Source: Pseudomonas paeninsulae (GTDB taxonomy: Bacteria > Pseudomonadota > Gammaproteobacteria > Pseudomonadales > Pseudomonadaceae). Taken from it: DNA of 64,000 nt. Position 1 is the stretch's first letter. The number at the start of each line of letters is the position of its first letter. The stretch spans positions 4,638,501-4,702,500 of the forward strand of contig NZ_CP141799.1 of the NCBI RefSeq assembly GCF_035621475.1, written 5' to 3'. Below the pieces are notes generated by a model. That model made no database searches. It was not told where the DNA came from and saw nothing but the letters and a program-made list of their open reading frames with translations. Made by a program: the position numbers and the translations under genes. Positions 48,459-58,304 of the stretch are shown piece by piece.

Positions 48459-49621
48459 GTGTTATCACCGTCCTGGCCAACCACTGTCAGATGCATAAAG
48501 GCGCTGGAGAAGCGCCCGCTTTCCGGCACATAACACAACAGTCGCTCACCGCTGCGCAGGCGGCCGCTACTGAACAGCTCCTCGAGCATGATAAAGATCG
48601 AGGCCGCGCCGGTGTTGCCCTTGCTGGTCAGGTTGGTGAACCAGCGTTCCTCGGGGATCGGCAAGTCGGCATTGGCCAGGCCCACCGCCAGTGGCGCGCG
48701 GAAGAACTCCGAGGAATAGTGCGGCAGGAAGTAATCGATAGCACCGACGTGCAACTCACGGCGCGCCATGATGCGCTTGAGCGTCTCCTCCACAGTGAAC
48801 TTGACGATATTGCCGTTGAGCAGCTTGACGTCCTGCTTGATCGCCATCAACGAGCGGCGGTTGCGCGCCTCGCCATCGAAGCGGCTCCAGCCGAGCAGCT
48901 GACCATCCTCCATCTCGGCGCCGGCATACATGCAGGGCGGCATCTGATCGGCGAAGGAAAACATATCGATCCAGTCGATGCGCAGGCTCAGGCCGCGCAC
49001 ATTGGGCTGGCCCTGCAACCACACCGCACCGGCGCCATCGGACAGCATCCAGCGCAGAAAATCCTTCTCGAAGGCGATTTCCGGCTGGCTTTCCAGCGCC
49101 TCGACGCGGCTTTCGTATTCGTCGTTGAAATTGCGCGCCAACATCAGGCTGGAGGCGACTTCCGAGCCACAGGCCACGGCGTTACGGCTCTCGCCGCTGG
49201 CCACGCTCAGCCAGGCGTACTTCAAGGCAGTCATGCCGCACAGGCAGATGCCCGCAGTGGTCACCACCTCGCACGGCGGGTTGCCCAGTTCGCCCTGCAC
49301 CATCACGCCATGACCCGGCATCAGCTGATCCGGCGAAGCCGTCCCGGCCACCAGGCAATCCAGGCTGGCCAGCTCGAAGCCTGGGCCCAGCAGGCCGCGC
49401 ACTGCGGCGGCGCTGACCTGGGCATTGCTCATGCTCGGCTCGCCGGTCTGCGGGTCGATCACATAGTGGCGTTGCTGGATGCCATTGCGCTTGAGCACCA
49501 GTTTGCGCGCCCGCGAGGGCTTGCCGCCGACCAGGCCGAGGCGCGCTTCCATCTGCTCGTTACTGACCGGATCATGGGGCAAGAACGCGCTGATGCGATT
49601 GATAAATACCGGTTGTACCAC
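48455..49621 (-). CDS. darB: DarB-type beta-ketoacyl synthase III
   Basis: 388 residues from GTG 49621 (GAGGAAC upstream). The KASIII fold has Cys126/Cys128 in AGICLCGMTALKYA at the nucleophile position. His301 is in YFLPHYSSEFFR and Asn336 in SKGNTGAASIF. In dialkylresorcinol synthesis DarB condenses two beta-ketoacyl thioesters head to head before DarA forms the ring. The adjacent DarA-like gene supports this name. The exact substrate chain lengths are unknown. Confidence 0.82.
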   Translation of the reverse strand: MVQPVFINRISAFLPHDPVSNEQMEARLGLVGGKPSRARKLVLKRNGIQQRHYVIDPQTGEPSMSNAQVSAAAVRGLLGPGFELASLDCLVAGTASPDQLMPGHGVMVQGELGNPPCEVVTTAGICLCGMTALKYAWLSVASGESRNAVACGSEVASSLMLARNFNDEYESRVEALESQPEIAFEKDFLRWMLSDGAGAVWLQGQPNVRGLSLRIDWIDMFSFADQMPPCMYAGAEMEDGQLLGWSRFDGEARNRRSLMAIKQDVKLLNGNIVKFTVEETLKRIMARRELHVGAIDYFLPHYSSEFFRAPLAVGLANADLPIPEERWFTNLTSKGNTGAASIFIMLEELFSSGRLRSGERLLCYVPESGRFSSAFMHLTVVGQDGDNT

Positions 49622-49640
49622 GGGAGTTCCTCGGGTCACT

Positions 49641-50558
49641 TCACTCGCCGGATGGACCGGCAAAGTAGGCCTTCTCACGCTGTGTGCGCGCTTTTAACAG
49701 CGGCGCCAACAGCTTTTTCAACAGTGCGCCGAGCGGCACCACAGTAACGATCAGGCATATCAGGAAAACGATATACAGCACCAGTCCGGTCGCCCGCCGG
49801 CGGCTCTGTTGCGGGCCAAGGGCGGCGAGCAGGCGACTCCACAGCTGGAAACTGCGGTTGCCGACCTTCTCGCTGCCGATCAGCGTCTCGTCGATGCGCA
49901 CCGCACCCAAGCCCTTGAGCATCGGCTGCTCGATCGGCAGTGCATCCGCCGTCAGGCGCTGCACCATGGCCGCGCCGAAGCGGCTGGCGGCGACTATCTC
50001 GGCCTCGTCGATACCGGCGCGCGGCACCCAGCTATAAGGCTTCTGCCGGCCGGTAAATAACCACAAGGGCGTTGCCAGAAAACTCGCGGCGGTGCCACAG
50101 GCATCGGTCAGGGCGATATTGTCCACCAGCCGTGCGCCAAGATCCGCCAGCCGCTGCTTGACCTTCTCCTGGGCCATCAGCCACATATTGCGGCAACCGA
50201 TCAGGGTCACCACCGGGCTACCCTTGAGCAGCCGCGCCGCCTCGGGCGTGGCGAGAAAAGCGCTCATCGGTTGCGACGGCGAAAGGAACCACACCTGATA
50301 GGCGAGGATCACCAAGTCATAACGCTTGTCCGCATCGACGACCAAGGGCAGCAAAGGCGCTGGACGCATCAATACGGTTTCCGGAAAAATCCGGAAAAAT
50401 CCGAGAAACGGCCAGGGAAAGGGATAAGGTTGCGCCGGTTGCAGCGCCAGAAAATCCACCTGGATATCCACGCGCTGCAATAATGGTGCGCACACCGACT
50501 GCATCAGCCTGTTGAGCTGACCAGTTTGTGAGTAATGAACCACCAGAACCTGCCGCAT
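49641..50558 (-). CDS. darA: DarA-like dialkylresorcinol condensing enzyme
   Basis: 305 residues from ATG 50558 (a TTG three codons upstream also opens the frame). The N-terminal RQVLVVHYSQTGQLNR is a flavodoxin-type phosphate loop. The family-typical PWPFLGFFRIFPETVL and a C-terminal membrane helix (about 265-290) follow. The DarA family aromatises the DarB product to a resorcinol. It lies 19 bases upstream of darB. The ORF spacing to the divergent DUF2141 start is only 31 bases. Confidence 0.78.
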   Translation of the reverse strand: MRQVLVVHYSQTGQLNRLMQSVCAPLLQRVDIQVDFLALQPAQPYPFPWPFLGFFRIFPETVLMRPAPLLPLVVDADKRYDLVILAYQVWFLSPSQPMSAFLATPEAARLLKGSPVVTLIGCRNMWLMAQEKVKQRLADLGARLVDNIALTDACGTAASFLATPLWLFTGRQKPYSWVPRAGIDEAEIVAASRFGAAMVQRLTADALPIEQPMLKGLGAVRIDETLIGSEKVGNRSFQLWSRLLAALGPQQSRRRATGLVLYIVFLICLIVTVVPLGALLKKLLAPLLKARTQREKAYFAGPSGE

Positions 50559-50589
50559 CCCTAGCAACCATCCGCAAAATGAACAAATT

Positions 50590-51036
50590 ATGCCACAGCG
50601 AATTCTTCAAACCGTAAAGAGGCTGGGCTACAGCGTCCGGTTTATCCTGCTAGCGGTCTGCGCGCCGGTTTATGCCGGCGACATTCTGGTCAATATCAGC
50701 GCGAAACAGGCCACGGGGCCGGTGTACCTGGCACTGGTTGCGGCCGACCAGCAGCACTGGCCCGCAACACCGCTGCTGCAGGTACAGGCGAAAAATGGCG
50801 TTGCCTTGCTCACCGAGGTGCCGCCCGGGCGTTATGCCATGCGGCTGTATCAGGACAGCAACGGCAACGGCCAACTCGACCTCAGTCCCCGCGGTATTCC
50901 GCTAGAGCCGGTGGGTTTTTCCGCTAATCCGCCCCTGATAAAAGGCAAGCCCGCCCCCTTGGCCTGCCTGTTCGTGCATGGCAGCGGCGATACCGCGTTG
51001 CAGATCAAACTGCACAGCGTAGGGGCCAAGCGCTAA
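50590..51036 (+). CDS. DUF2141 secreted protein
   Basis: 148 residues. A signal peptide ends VYA-G. The mature domain has DQQHWPATPLLQVQ, YQDSNGNGQLDLSPRGIPLEPVGFSANP and the end of the DUF2141 family, a small beta-sandwich exported protein often near lipid-biosynthesis genes. The function is unknown. It is divergent from darA with almost no spacer. The ATG lacks a good ribosome-binding site, so expression level is uncertain. Confidence 0.8.
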   Translation: MPQRILQTVKRLGYSVRFILLAVCAPVYAGDILVNISAKQATGPVYLALVAADQQHWPATPLLQVQAKNGVALLTEVPPGRYAMRLYQDSNGNGQLDLSPRGIPLEPVGFSANPPLIKGKPAPLACLFVHGSGDTALQIKLHSVGAKR

Positions 51037-51060
51037 GCCCTGGTGACTCCGCGTGCCGGG

Positions 51061-51864
51061 CTAGCGCCCGTAGCGTTCGCGGCCCCAGGCCAGCATCGCC
51101 TCCAGCAGGCCGCGGATCACCTCCTGGGTCGGTTCGGCGAGGTCTTGGCGATAGTCGAAGGGCAGCTGTTCCTCCATGTAGGTGCACTGCGCCAGCTCCA
51201 ACTGCACGGCATGCACATGCGCCTGCGGCTGGCCGTAGTGGCGAGTGATGTGCCCGCCTTTGAAACGGCCGTTGAGCACGTGACTGTAGTCCTTGGCATT
51301 GGCGCAGACCGCCAGCAGGCGCTCGCTCAGTTGCGGGTCGCAGCTGGCGCCGGCATTGCTGCCCAGGTTGAAATCCGGCAAGAGGCCATCGAACAGCAGC
51401 GGCACGCTGGAGCGGATCGAATGGGCATCGAACAGCAGCGCATAACCGAACTCGGTCTTCAGCCGCGCCAGCTCGTCGGCCAGGGTTTGGTGGTAGGGTC
51501 GCCAGATCTCGGCCAGGTAGCGCGCGCGCTCCTCGGTACTGGGCGCCATCCCAGCGCGGTACAACGGCTCGCCATCGAACAGGCTGGCCGGATACAGGCC
51601 GGTGGTGGCGCTGGTATACAGCGGTGCGTCGTCCTCCGGGCGGTTGAGGTCGATGACATAGCGCGAGTAGCACGCCTCCAGGGTGCTGGCGCCCAGCTCA
51701 TCGGCAAAGTCATACAGCAGGGGGATATGCCAGTCGGTATCCGGACGCTCCTTCGCCTCCTCCACCAGTCCGGCCTCCACGGCCGGCGTCAGCAGGATGC
51801 CCGGGTGCGGCATGCTGATCAGCAGCGGCAAGCGGCCACGTTTGAAGCTGAGTACGTTATCCAT
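51061..51864 (-). CDS. hutG: N-formylglutamate deformylase (HutG)
   Basis: 267 residues from ATG 51864 ([22 protein letters not shown]). It hydrolyses N-formylglutamate to glutamate and formate, the last step of the five-step hut pathway. [13 protein letters not shown] holds the presumed metal residues, with [11 protein letters not shown] after it. It overlaps the hutI stop by 8 bases. Confidence 0.94.
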   Translation of the reverse strand: MDNVLSFKRGRLPLLISMPHPGILLTPAVEAGLVEEAKERPDTDWHIPLLYDFADELGASTLEACYSRYVIDLNRPEDDAPLYTSATTGLYPASLFDGEPLYRAGMAPSTEERARYLAEIWRPYHQTLADELARLKTEFGYALLFDAHSIRSSVPLLFDGLLPDFNLGSNAGASCDPQLSERLLAVCANAKDYSHVLNGRFKGGHITRHYGQPQAHVHAVQLELAQCTYMEEQLPFDYRQDLAEPTQEVIRGLLEAMLAWGRERYGR

Positions 51865-53065
51865 GGATGATCTCCTCGCCATGACGAATGACCCGCTTGG
51901 GCAGATCGCCGCCCAACCAATAGGCCAGTTCCGCCGGCCGCTGGATGTCCCAGGCGACGAAGTCGGCGACCTTGCCCACCTCTAGGCTACCGCGACTGGC
52001 CGCCAGGCCCAAGGCCTTGGCGGCATACAGGGTGACACCGGCCAGGGCTTCTTCGGGGGTCAGGCGGAACGAGGTGCAGGCCATGTTCAGCATCAGGCGC
52101 AACGACAACGCCGGCGAGGTGCCGGGGTTGAGGTCGCTGGCCACCGCCATGGCCACGCCGTGCCGACGCAGCGCCGCAATCGGTGGCAACTGGGTTTCGC
52201 GCAGCAGGTAGAAGGCGCCAGGCAACAGCACCGCGACGCTGCCGGCCTCAGCCATGGCGATCACGTCGGACTCGTCCATGTATTCCAGGTGATCGGCGGA
52301 CAACGCCTGGTAGCGCGCGGCGAGACTGGAGCCGTGCAACGATGACAACTGCTCGGCGTGCAGCTTGACCGGCAGGCCCAACTCGCCAGCGGCGACGAAC
52401 ACCCGCTCGACCTGGGCCGGGGAGAAGCCCAGGTGCTCGCAGAAGGCATCCACCGCATCCACTAGCCCTTCGGCCGCCAGCTCTGGCAGGATCTCGCTGC
52501 AGACCAGCTCGATATAGGCGTCGGCCCGGCCCGCATACTCAGGCGGCAGGGCATGAGCCGCCAGGCAGGTGGCGCGCACGGTGAGCGGTAGCATCTCGCC
52601 GAGACGACGGATCACCCGCAGCATCTTGCGCTCGCTGGCCAGATCCAGGCCGTAGCCGGATTTCACTTCCAGGGTGGTGACCCCCTCGCGCAACAACTGC
52701 CGCGCCCGCTGCAGCGCGCCAGTCAGCAACTCGCCCTCGCTGGCCTCGCGGGTGGCGCGCACGGTGCTGGCGATGCCACCGCCGGCCGCGGCGATCTCGG
52801 CATAGCTGACGCCCTCGAGGCGCTGCTCGAACTCGCCGCTGCGGTCGCCGCCGAACACCAGGTGAGTGTGGCAATCGATCAACCCGGGGGTCAGCCAGGC
52901 GCCTTCGAGATCATGCTGCTCGGCGTAGTCGCCGGCGGGCAGTTCGGCCTGCGGGCCGATCCAGGCGATCTGCGCGCCCTCGGTGACTAGGGCGGCGTCC
53001 TCGATGACCGAGTAGCGCCCGCCGGCCATGGTCGCGGCGTGGCAATTGAGCCATAGGCGTTGCAT
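51857..53065 (-). CDS. hutI: imidazolonepropionase
   Basis: 402 residues from ATG 53065 ([12 protein letters not shown]). Amidohydrolase fold with the metal motif [18 protein letters not shown] and the later LHAEQLSS and [10 protein letters not shown]. Upstream ATGs add residues unlike the family. It opens the imidazolone ring to N-formimino-glutamate. It is the first gene of hutI-hutG and is separated from hutH by 453 bases with a terminator. Confidence 0.96.
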   Translation of the reverse strand: MQRLWLNCHAATMAGGRYSVIEDAALVTEGAQIAWIGPQAELPAGDYAEQHDLEGAWLTPGLIDCHTHLVFGGDRSGEFEQRLEGVSYAEIAAAGGGIASTVRATREASEGELLTGALQRARQLLREGVTTLEVKSGYGLDLASERKMLRVIRRLGEMLPLTVRATCLAAHALPPEYAGRADAYIELVCSEILPELAAEGLVDAVDAFCEHLGFSPAQVERVFVAAGELGLPVKLHAEQLSSLHGSSLAARYQALSADHLEYMDESDVIAMAEAGSVAVLLPGAFYLLRETQLPPIAALRRHGVAMAVASDLNPGTSPALSLRLMLNMACTSFRLTPEEALAGVTLYAAKALGLAASRGSLEVGKVADFVAWDIQRPAELAYWLGGDLPKRVIRHGEEIIHG

Positions 53066-53118
53066 AAGGGGTGTTCCTCCTCGCGGTACGTGGCGGCCAG
53101 CCGCCTGCTGCAATGCTA

Positions 53119-53138
53119 ATCATCCGAACCGGGATGAT
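53119..53138. promoter_or_regulatory. candidate operator ahead of hutI-hutG
   Basis: ATCATCC (53119-53125) and GGATGAT (53132-53138) are perfect complements with a 6-base centre, ending 54 bases upstream of the hutI ATG. Size and position fit a dimeric regulator. The sequence is not a HutC site. Confidence 0.4.
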
Positions 53139-53283
53139 CTTTACCACAAGCATGGCCGCCGTCTCGACAAAGGCAATCGCTGCCCGTTTGAAATGCTGGC
53201 AAAACCGGCACCGTCAGCCCGACTGAATTTGTTAGCACGGCCTGTTAATGGCTCTGTCCCTGTTATGTGTTGCACGGTCTTGC

Positions 53284-53392
53284 GTAGGGTGGGTTAGCCG
53301 AAGGCGTAACCCGCCACCCGGCCGTTAGGCCGGCAATGCTGCGGTCTTACGGCATCAATGGCGGGTTACGCCGCTACGCGGTTAACCCACCC
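53284..53392. repeat. intergenic inverted repeat (GTAGGGTGGGTTA family)
   Basis: GTAGGGTGGGTTAGCC with GGCGTAACCCGCC on the left pairs with GGCGGGTTACGCC and GTTAACCCACCC on the right, forming a long stem-loop array. Its outer end (GTAGGGTGG) is the same as that of the element at 46979. Confidence 0.75.
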
Positions 53393-53463
53393 ACCCGGAA
53401 AAACCGAGACGCTACAGCCATCAGCGCTGCCAACATCTAACTGAGACATAGCCCTGTATAGCC

Positions 53464-53507
53464 AAAACGCGCCCCTGCCTCGTCGCAATCGACGGGTCAG
53501 GGCGCGC
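53464..53507 (-). terminator. intrinsic terminator of the hutU-hutH operon
   Basis: On the minus strand GCGCGCCCTGACCCGTCG, a 6-base loop, and CGACGAGGCAGGGGCGCG form a long, slightly mismatched stem, followed by TTTTGG. It lies 11 bases past the hutH stop. Confidence 0.8.
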
Positions 53508-53518
53508 AACAGGCGGGC

Positions 53519-55054
53519 TTAGGCCTGGGAAGGTAGCAGCTGCGCTGGCAGTAGGTCACTCAGGCAACGGGACGCCAACAGCTCGCTGGCCGCCTCGATA
53601 TCCGGGGCGAAGAAGCGATCCTGCTGGTAGTGGGCAACCCGCTCGCGCAGTGCCGCACGGGCCTGCTCCAGCTTCGTCGAGGTCTTGTGCCCTTCGCGAA
53701 AGTCCAGGCCCTGACAGGCGCCGAGCCATTCGACGGCAAGAATCCCACGCACGTTGTCGGCCATCTCCCACAGGCGCTTGCCGGCGGCCGGGGCCATGGA
53801 CACGTGGTCTTCCTGGTTGGCCGAGGTCGGCAGGCTGTCGACGCTGTGCGGATGGGCCAGCGCCTTGTTCTCGCTGGCCAGCGCGGCGGCGGTGACCTGG
53901 GCGATCATGAAGCCGGAGTTGACCCCGCCATTGGCCACCAGGAACGGCGGCAACTGCGACATGTGCTTGTCCATCATCAGCGAGGTGCGCCGCTCGCTCA
54001 GCGCGCCGATTTCGGCGATGGCCAGGGCCAGGTTGTCGGCGGCCATGGCCACCGGCTCGGCGTGGAAGTTACCACCGGAGATCACATCGCCCTCGGCGGC
54101 GAACACCAGCGGGTTATCCGATACCGCGTTGGCCTCGATCCCCAGCACCTCGGCGACATGGCGGATCTGATTGAGGCAGGCGCCCATCACCTGGGGCTGG
54201 CAACGTAGCGAATAAGGATCCTGCACCTTGTCGCACTTTTCATGCGAGCGGGAGATCTCGCTGCTGGCGGTGAGCAGGTCGCGGTAGGCCGCCGCCGCAT
54301 CGATCTGCCCACGTTGGCCACGGGCCGCGTGGATGCGCGCATCGAAGGGCGCCCGCGAACCGAGCATGGCTTCGACGCTGAGGCTGCCACAGACCAGCGC
54401 CGCGGCGAACAGATCCTCGGCGGCGAACAAGCCGCGCAAGGCATAGGCGGTGGAGACCTGGGTGCCATTGAGCAGCGCCAGGCCTTCCTTGGCCGCCAGG
54501 GTCAGCGGCTCGAGACCGGCGATAGCCAGCGCCTCGCGCGCCGGCAGCCACTCACCGCGATAACGCGCCTTGCCCTCGCCGAGCAGCACCAGCGACATGT
54601 GCGCCAGCGGCGCCAGGTCGCCGGACGCGCCGACCGAACCCTTGAGCGGGATATGCGGGTAGACCTCGGCGTTGATCAGGGCGATCAGCGCATCGATCAC
54701 CACCCGGCGGATGCCGGAGAAACCACGCGCCAGGCTGTTGACCTTGAGCAGCATGATCAGCCGCACCAGCGCATCGTCGAGCGGCTGGCCGACGCCGGCG
54801 GCGTGGCTCAGCACCAGCGAGCGCTGCAGATTTTCCAGGTCCGCGCTGGCGATGCGGGTCGACGCCAGCAAACCGAAACCGGTGTTGATGCCGTAGGCGG
54901 TGCGGTTCTCGGCGAGGATCTGCTCGACGCAGGCGACGCTGGCCTCGATCGCAGCGGCGGCACTCTCATCCAGGCTGACGCTCAGCGCGCCCTGATGGAC
55001 CTGACGCAGTTGGGCCAGGCTCAGTTGGCCAGGAACAATATTCAAGGTACTCAT
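53519..55054 (-). CDS. hutH: histidine ammonia-lyase
   Basis: 511 residues; deaminates histidine to urocanate. The MIO prosthetic group is formed from Ala143-Ser144-Gly145 in [10 protein letters not shown]. The conserved [10 protein letters not shown] and the C-terminal QEDHVSMAP region are present. It is 2 bases downstream of hutU and ends at the terminator at 53464. Confidence 0.98.
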   Translation of the reverse strand: MSTLNIVPGQLSLAQLRQVHQGALSVSLDESAAAAIEASVACVEQILAENRTAYGINTGFGLLASTRIASADLENLQRSLVLSHAAGVGQPLDDALVRLIMLLKVNSLARGFSGIRRVVIDALIALINAEVYPHIPLKGSVGASGDLAPLAHMSLVLLGEGKARYRGEWLPAREALAIAGLEPLTLAAKEGLALLNGTQVSTAYALRGLFAAEDLFAAALVCGSLSVEAMLGSRAPFDARIHAARGQRGQIDAAAAYRDLLTASSEISRSHEKCDKVQDPYSLRCQPQVMGACLNQIRHVAEVLGIEANAVSDNPLVFAAEGDVISGGNFHAEPVAMAADNLALAIAEIGALSERRTSLMMDKHMSQLPPFLVANGGVNSGFMIAQVTAAALASENKALAHPHSVDSLPTSANQEDHVSMAPAAGKRLWEMADNVRGILAVEWLGACQGLDFREGHKTSTKLEQARAALRERVAHYQQDRFFAPDIEAASELLASRCLSDLLPAQLLPSQA

Positions 55055-55056
55055 GT

Positions 55057-56733
55057 TCAGGCTCCTTTAACCGGGTTGATCATCGGCAGGTTAAGGCCCT
55101 GCTCGTGGGCGCAGTCGATGGCGATTTGATAACCGGCATCGGCGTGACGCATCACCCCGGTGGCCGGGTCGTTGTGCAGCACACGGGCGATGCGCACGGC
55201 GGCTTCATCGCTGCCGTCACAGACGATGACCACCCCGGAGTGCTGGGAGAAGCCCATGCCGACGCCACCACCGTGGTGCAGCGAGACCCAGGTGGCGCCG
55301 CTGGCGGTATTCAACAGGGCGTTGAGCAGCGGCCAGTCGGACACGGCATCGGAGCCGTCCTGCATGGCTTCGGTTTCGCGGTTGGGGCTGGCCACCGAAC
55401 CGGAATCGAGGTGGTCGCGACCGATCACGATCGGCGCGGACAACTCGCCACTGCGCACCATCTCGTTGAACGCCAGGCCGAGCTTGGCGCGCTGGCCCAG
55501 ACCGACCCAGCAGATACGTGCCGGCAGGCCCTGGAAGGCGATGCGCTCGCGAGCCATGTCCAGCCAATGGTGCAGGTGCGCATCGTCGGCAATCAGCTCT
55601 TTGACCTTGGCGTCGGTCTTGTAGATGTCCTCGGGGTCGCCGGACAAGGCCACCCAACGGAACGGGCCGACGCCGCGGCAGAATAGCGGACGGATATAGG
55701 CCGGCACGAAGCCGGGGAAGTCGAAGGCATTGCTCACGCCCTCTTCCTTGGCCATCTGGCGGATGTTGTTGCCATAGTCGAAGGTCGGCACGCCCTGCTG
55801 CTGGAAATCCAGCATGGCCTGCACGTGCACGGCCATCGACTGCTTGGCCGCCTTGACCACCGCGGCCGGCTCGGTCTGCGCCCGCTCGCGGTACTGCGCC
55901 CAGCTCCAGCCGATCGGCAGGTAGCCGTTGAGCGGGTCGTGGGCGCTGGTCTGGTCGGTGACCATGTCCGGCCGTACGCCACGCTTGACCAGCTCCGGGA
56001 GGATTTCGCCGGCGTTGCCCAGCAGGGCGATGGAGATCGCCTTGCCTTCGGCGCAGTACTTGCCGATACGCGCCAGGGCGTCGTCGAGATCCTTGGCCTG
56101 CTCGTCGACGTAACGGCTGCTCAGACGGAAGTCGATGCGGCTCTGTTGGCACTCGATATTCAGCGAGCAGGCGCCGGCCAGGGTCGCCGCCAGCGGCTGC
56201 GCACCGCCCATGCCGCCGAGGCCGGCAGTCAGCACCCACTTGCCCGTCAGGTTGCCGGCGTAATGTTGGCGACCGGCCTCGACGAAGGTTTCATAGGTGC
56301 CCTGGACGATGCCCTGGCTGCCGATGTAGATCCAGCTGCCGGCGGTCATCTGGCCGTACATGGCCAGGCCCTTGGCATCCAGTTCGTTGAAGTGCTCCCA
56401 GGTCGCCCAGTGCGGCACCAGATTGGAGTTGGCGATCAGTACGCGCGGCGCGTTGCTGTGGGTCCTGAACACGCCGACCGGCTTGCCGGATTGCACCAGC
56501 AGGGTCTCGTCGTCATTCAGGTTGGTCAGGCACTCGACAATCTTGTCGTAGCACTCCCAATTGCGCGCGGCGCGGCCGATGCCGCCATACACCACCAATT
56601 CCTTGGGGTTCTCGGCCACTTCCGGGTCGAGGTTGTTCATCAGCATGCGCAGCGGCGCTTCGGTCAGCCAGCTCTTGGCGGTCAGCTTATTACCACGCGG
56701 GGCGCGAATTTCGATATCACGGAATTTAGTCAT
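55057..56733 (-). CDS. hutU: urocanate hydratase
   Basis: 558 residues from ATG 56733 ([15 protein letters not shown]). The NAD-binding QGTYETF and [10 protein letters not shown] motifs and the active-site loop [15 protein letters not shown] are intact. It adds water to urocanate in the second step of the pathway. It is the gene after the YjiH-like membrane protein (40-base gap), and hutH follows. Confidence 0.98.
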   Translation of the reverse strand: MTKFRDIEIRAPRGNKLTAKSWLTEAPLRMLMNNLDPEVAENPKELVVYGGIGRAARNWECYDKIVECLTNLNDDETLLVQSGKPVGVFRTHSNAPRVLIANSNLVPHWATWEHFNELDAKGLAMYGQMTAGSWIYIGSQGIVQGTYETFVEAGRQHYAGNLTGKWVLTAGLGGMGGAQPLAATLAGACSLNIECQQSRIDFRLSSRYVDEQAKDLDDALARIGKYCAEGKAISIALLGNAGEILPELVKRGVRPDMVTDQTSAHDPLNGYLPIGWSWAQYRERAQTEPAAVVKAAKQSMAVHVQAMLDFQQQGVPTFDYGNNIRQMAKEEGVSNAFDFPGFVPAYIRPLFCRGVGPFRWVALSGDPEDIYKTDAKVKELIADDAHLHHWLDMARERIAFQGLPARICWVGLGQRAKLGLAFNEMVRSGELSAPIVIGRDHLDSGSVASPNRETEAMQDGSDAVSDWPLLNALLNTASGATWVSLHHGGGVGMGFSQHSGVVIVCDGSDEAAVRIARVLHNDPATGVMRHADAGYQIAIDCAHEQGLNLPMINPVKGA

Positions 56734-56773
56734 GGCAGTCTCCTCGATTAAAGGTAGTGGAGGTGGGCGGCGG

Positions 56774-58099
56774 TCACAGCCAGCCCATGAATTGCACCAG
56801 GTACGCCAGCGGGATGCTGAACACCAGGCTGAGCAGGGTGCGCTGCAACCAGACCAGCAACAGGTCGCGCAGGCGCAATGGAATCTGGGTGGCCAGCACG
56901 CAGGGAATCGACGCGGAGAGAAACAGCACACTGCTCACCGAAACGATGGCGACGACGAACTTGACCAGCACCTCGGCGTCCTTGAGCAGCATCGCCGGCA
57001 GAAACATCTCTGCCAGCCCGGTCGAGATCGCGCGCGCCACTTCCATCGGCTCGCTCAGGCCGAACAGCCAGGTGAGCGGATACAGCAGCATGCCGATGGC
57101 ATCGAACAGCGGCGTGTACTTGGCCGCCAGCAACCCGAGCAGACCGACGGCGAGGATGCTCGGCAGGATCGCAGCGGTCATGCGCAGGCCGTCGGTAAAG
57201 GTTTCGCGCAACGCCGACGCCAGCGAAGGCGCCCCGGCGGCTTGGCTGAGGCCGGCATTCCAGGCCGCACGCAGGCGGCTTTCGCCCGCCGCCAGCGGCA
57301 CCTCCGGGATGGCCGCCGAGGGCAGGCGCGACAGCGGGTAGATGCGCGCACTGACCGCGGTGACGCTGAAGGTCACCAACATCGCACCCCAGAAATACAG
57401 GTTCCATACCTCCATCAGACCCAGGGTCTTGGCAATGATCACCATAAAGGGTGCCGACACCGTGGAGAAACCGGTGGCGATGATCGCCGCCTCACGCACG
57501 CTGTAGTGACCTTGCCGGTACATGCGGTCGGTGATCAGCAGGCCCACCGAATAGCTGCCGACGAAGGAGGCCACCGCGTCGATCGCCGACTTGCCCGGGG
57601 TGCGCCAGATCGGCCGCATCACCGGCTGCATCAGCACGCCGATCAGCTCGAGCAGGCCGAAGCCGATCAGGAACACCAGCGCCAGGGCGCCCAAGGGCAC
57701 GATCAGCGCCAGACTGAGGACCAGCTTGTCGAACAGAAACGGCAGCATGCCCGGCTGATACAGCGCCGCCGGGCCAACGCCGGCCAGATAACCCAGACCG
57801 ATCAACAGGCCGGCCACCTTGAGCAGGCTGAACGCCGCGTGGGTCAGGCTGGTACGCCAACTGCCGCTGACCCAGGGCTGAATCGCGCCATACAGCATGA
57901 ACAGCACGGCGATGCCGATCACCAGCGGCCGGGCATGCAGCTGCAAGGTGCTGGCAGCATGATCGATAAGGATGGTCGAGCGCCCGGCGAGCTCGAATGG
58001 GACAAAAAACACCACCAGGCCGATCAGGCTGTAACCCAGCAGGCGTGCCAGCGCCCGCCCCTGGGGCACAGTGACGGGTGTCGAAAGCTCTTCAGGCAT
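56774..58099 (-). CDS. YjiH/nucleoside-recognition (Gate) family membrane protein
   Basis: 441 residues from ATG 58099 with about ten membrane helices. Two Gate-like regions, [20 protein letters not shown] (helix 1) and [20 protein letters not shown]..., are typical of the YjiH family, whose substrate is unknown. It is the first gene of the hutU-hutH operon and sits behind its sigma-54 promoter. In this position pseudomonads usually carry HutT or an ABC histidine importer, so a role in histidine or urocanate transport is an inference. Confidence 0.83.
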   Translation of the reverse strand: MPEELSTPVTVPQGRALARLLGYSLIGLVVFFVPFELAGRSTILIDHAASTLQLHARPLVIGIAVLFMLYGAIQPWVSGSWRTSLTHAAFSLLKVAGLLIGLGYLAGVGPAALYQPGMLPFLFDKLVLSLALIVPLGALALVFLIGFGLLELIGVLMQPVMRPIWRTPGKSAIDAVASFVGSYSVGLLITDRMYRQGHYSVREAAIIATGFSTVSAPFMVIIAKTLGLMEVWNLYFWGAMLVTFSVTAVSARIYPLSRLPSAAIPEVPLAAGESRLRAAWNAGLSQAAGAPSLASALRETFTDGLRMTAAILPSILAVGLLGLLAAKYTPLFDAIGMLLYPLTWLFGLSEPMEVARAISTGLAEMFLPAMLLKDAEVLVKFVVAIVSVSSVLFLSASIPCVLATQIPLRLRDLLLVWLQRTLLSLVFSIPLAYLVQFMGWL

Positions 58100-58158
58100 G
58101 GCCCTTCTCCGCAACAGCAGGTCGATGGAAACAGACGTGTTACCTGCACACGTACACA

Positions 58159-58172
58159 CTTGTATATACAAG
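58159..58172. promoter_or_regulatory. HutC operator ahead of the hutU operon
   Basis: CTTGTATATACAAG is a perfect 14-bp palindrome containing TGTA-TA-TACA, the reported HutC target form TGTA-N2-TACA. It lies 60 bases before the YjiH start and just past the predicted sigma-54 start, so binding would block elongation. Confidence 0.82.
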
Positions 58173-58214
58173 CACATGCAAGCAAGAGGCCAGATTCGCC
58201 TGGCGCCAACCAAA

Positions 58215-58230
58215 AGCCGGACAAGTGCCA
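58215..58230 (-). promoter_or_regulatory. sigma-54 type promoter of the hutU operon
   Basis: On the minus strand TGGCAC-TTGTC-CGGCT has the invariant GG and GC 12 bases apart and a perfect TGGCAC. The expected start is near 58204. In other pseudomonads hutU transcription needs RpoN with CbrB or NtrC. Confidence 0.6.
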
Positions 58231-58304
58231 TGCAAGCCTTGAAAAATCAGGGAATCCGCTGGGCACGAGATCGACCCGCGCCACCTCGCCGGTCGCTGAC
58301 CGGC

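Larger units (their letters stand above)
53066..53518. other. hutI-hutH spacer: terminator, repeat and candidate operator
   Basis: 453 bases without a gene. From the hutI side: a perfect inverted repeat at 53119-53138, a large inverted repeat at 53284-53392, and the hutH terminator at 53464-53507. The hutI-hutG promoter must be close to the first element; no HutC-type TGTA-N2-TACA is seen. Confidence 0.6.

Noticed and set aside
48251..49747. A 498-codon open frame opposite darB
   Set aside because: Antisense of DarB, whose catalytic residues and coupling with neighbours show that the minus strand is coding.
55825..56751. Long plus-strand frame opposite hutU
   Set aside because: Antisense shadow of the urocanate hydratase; no start signal.
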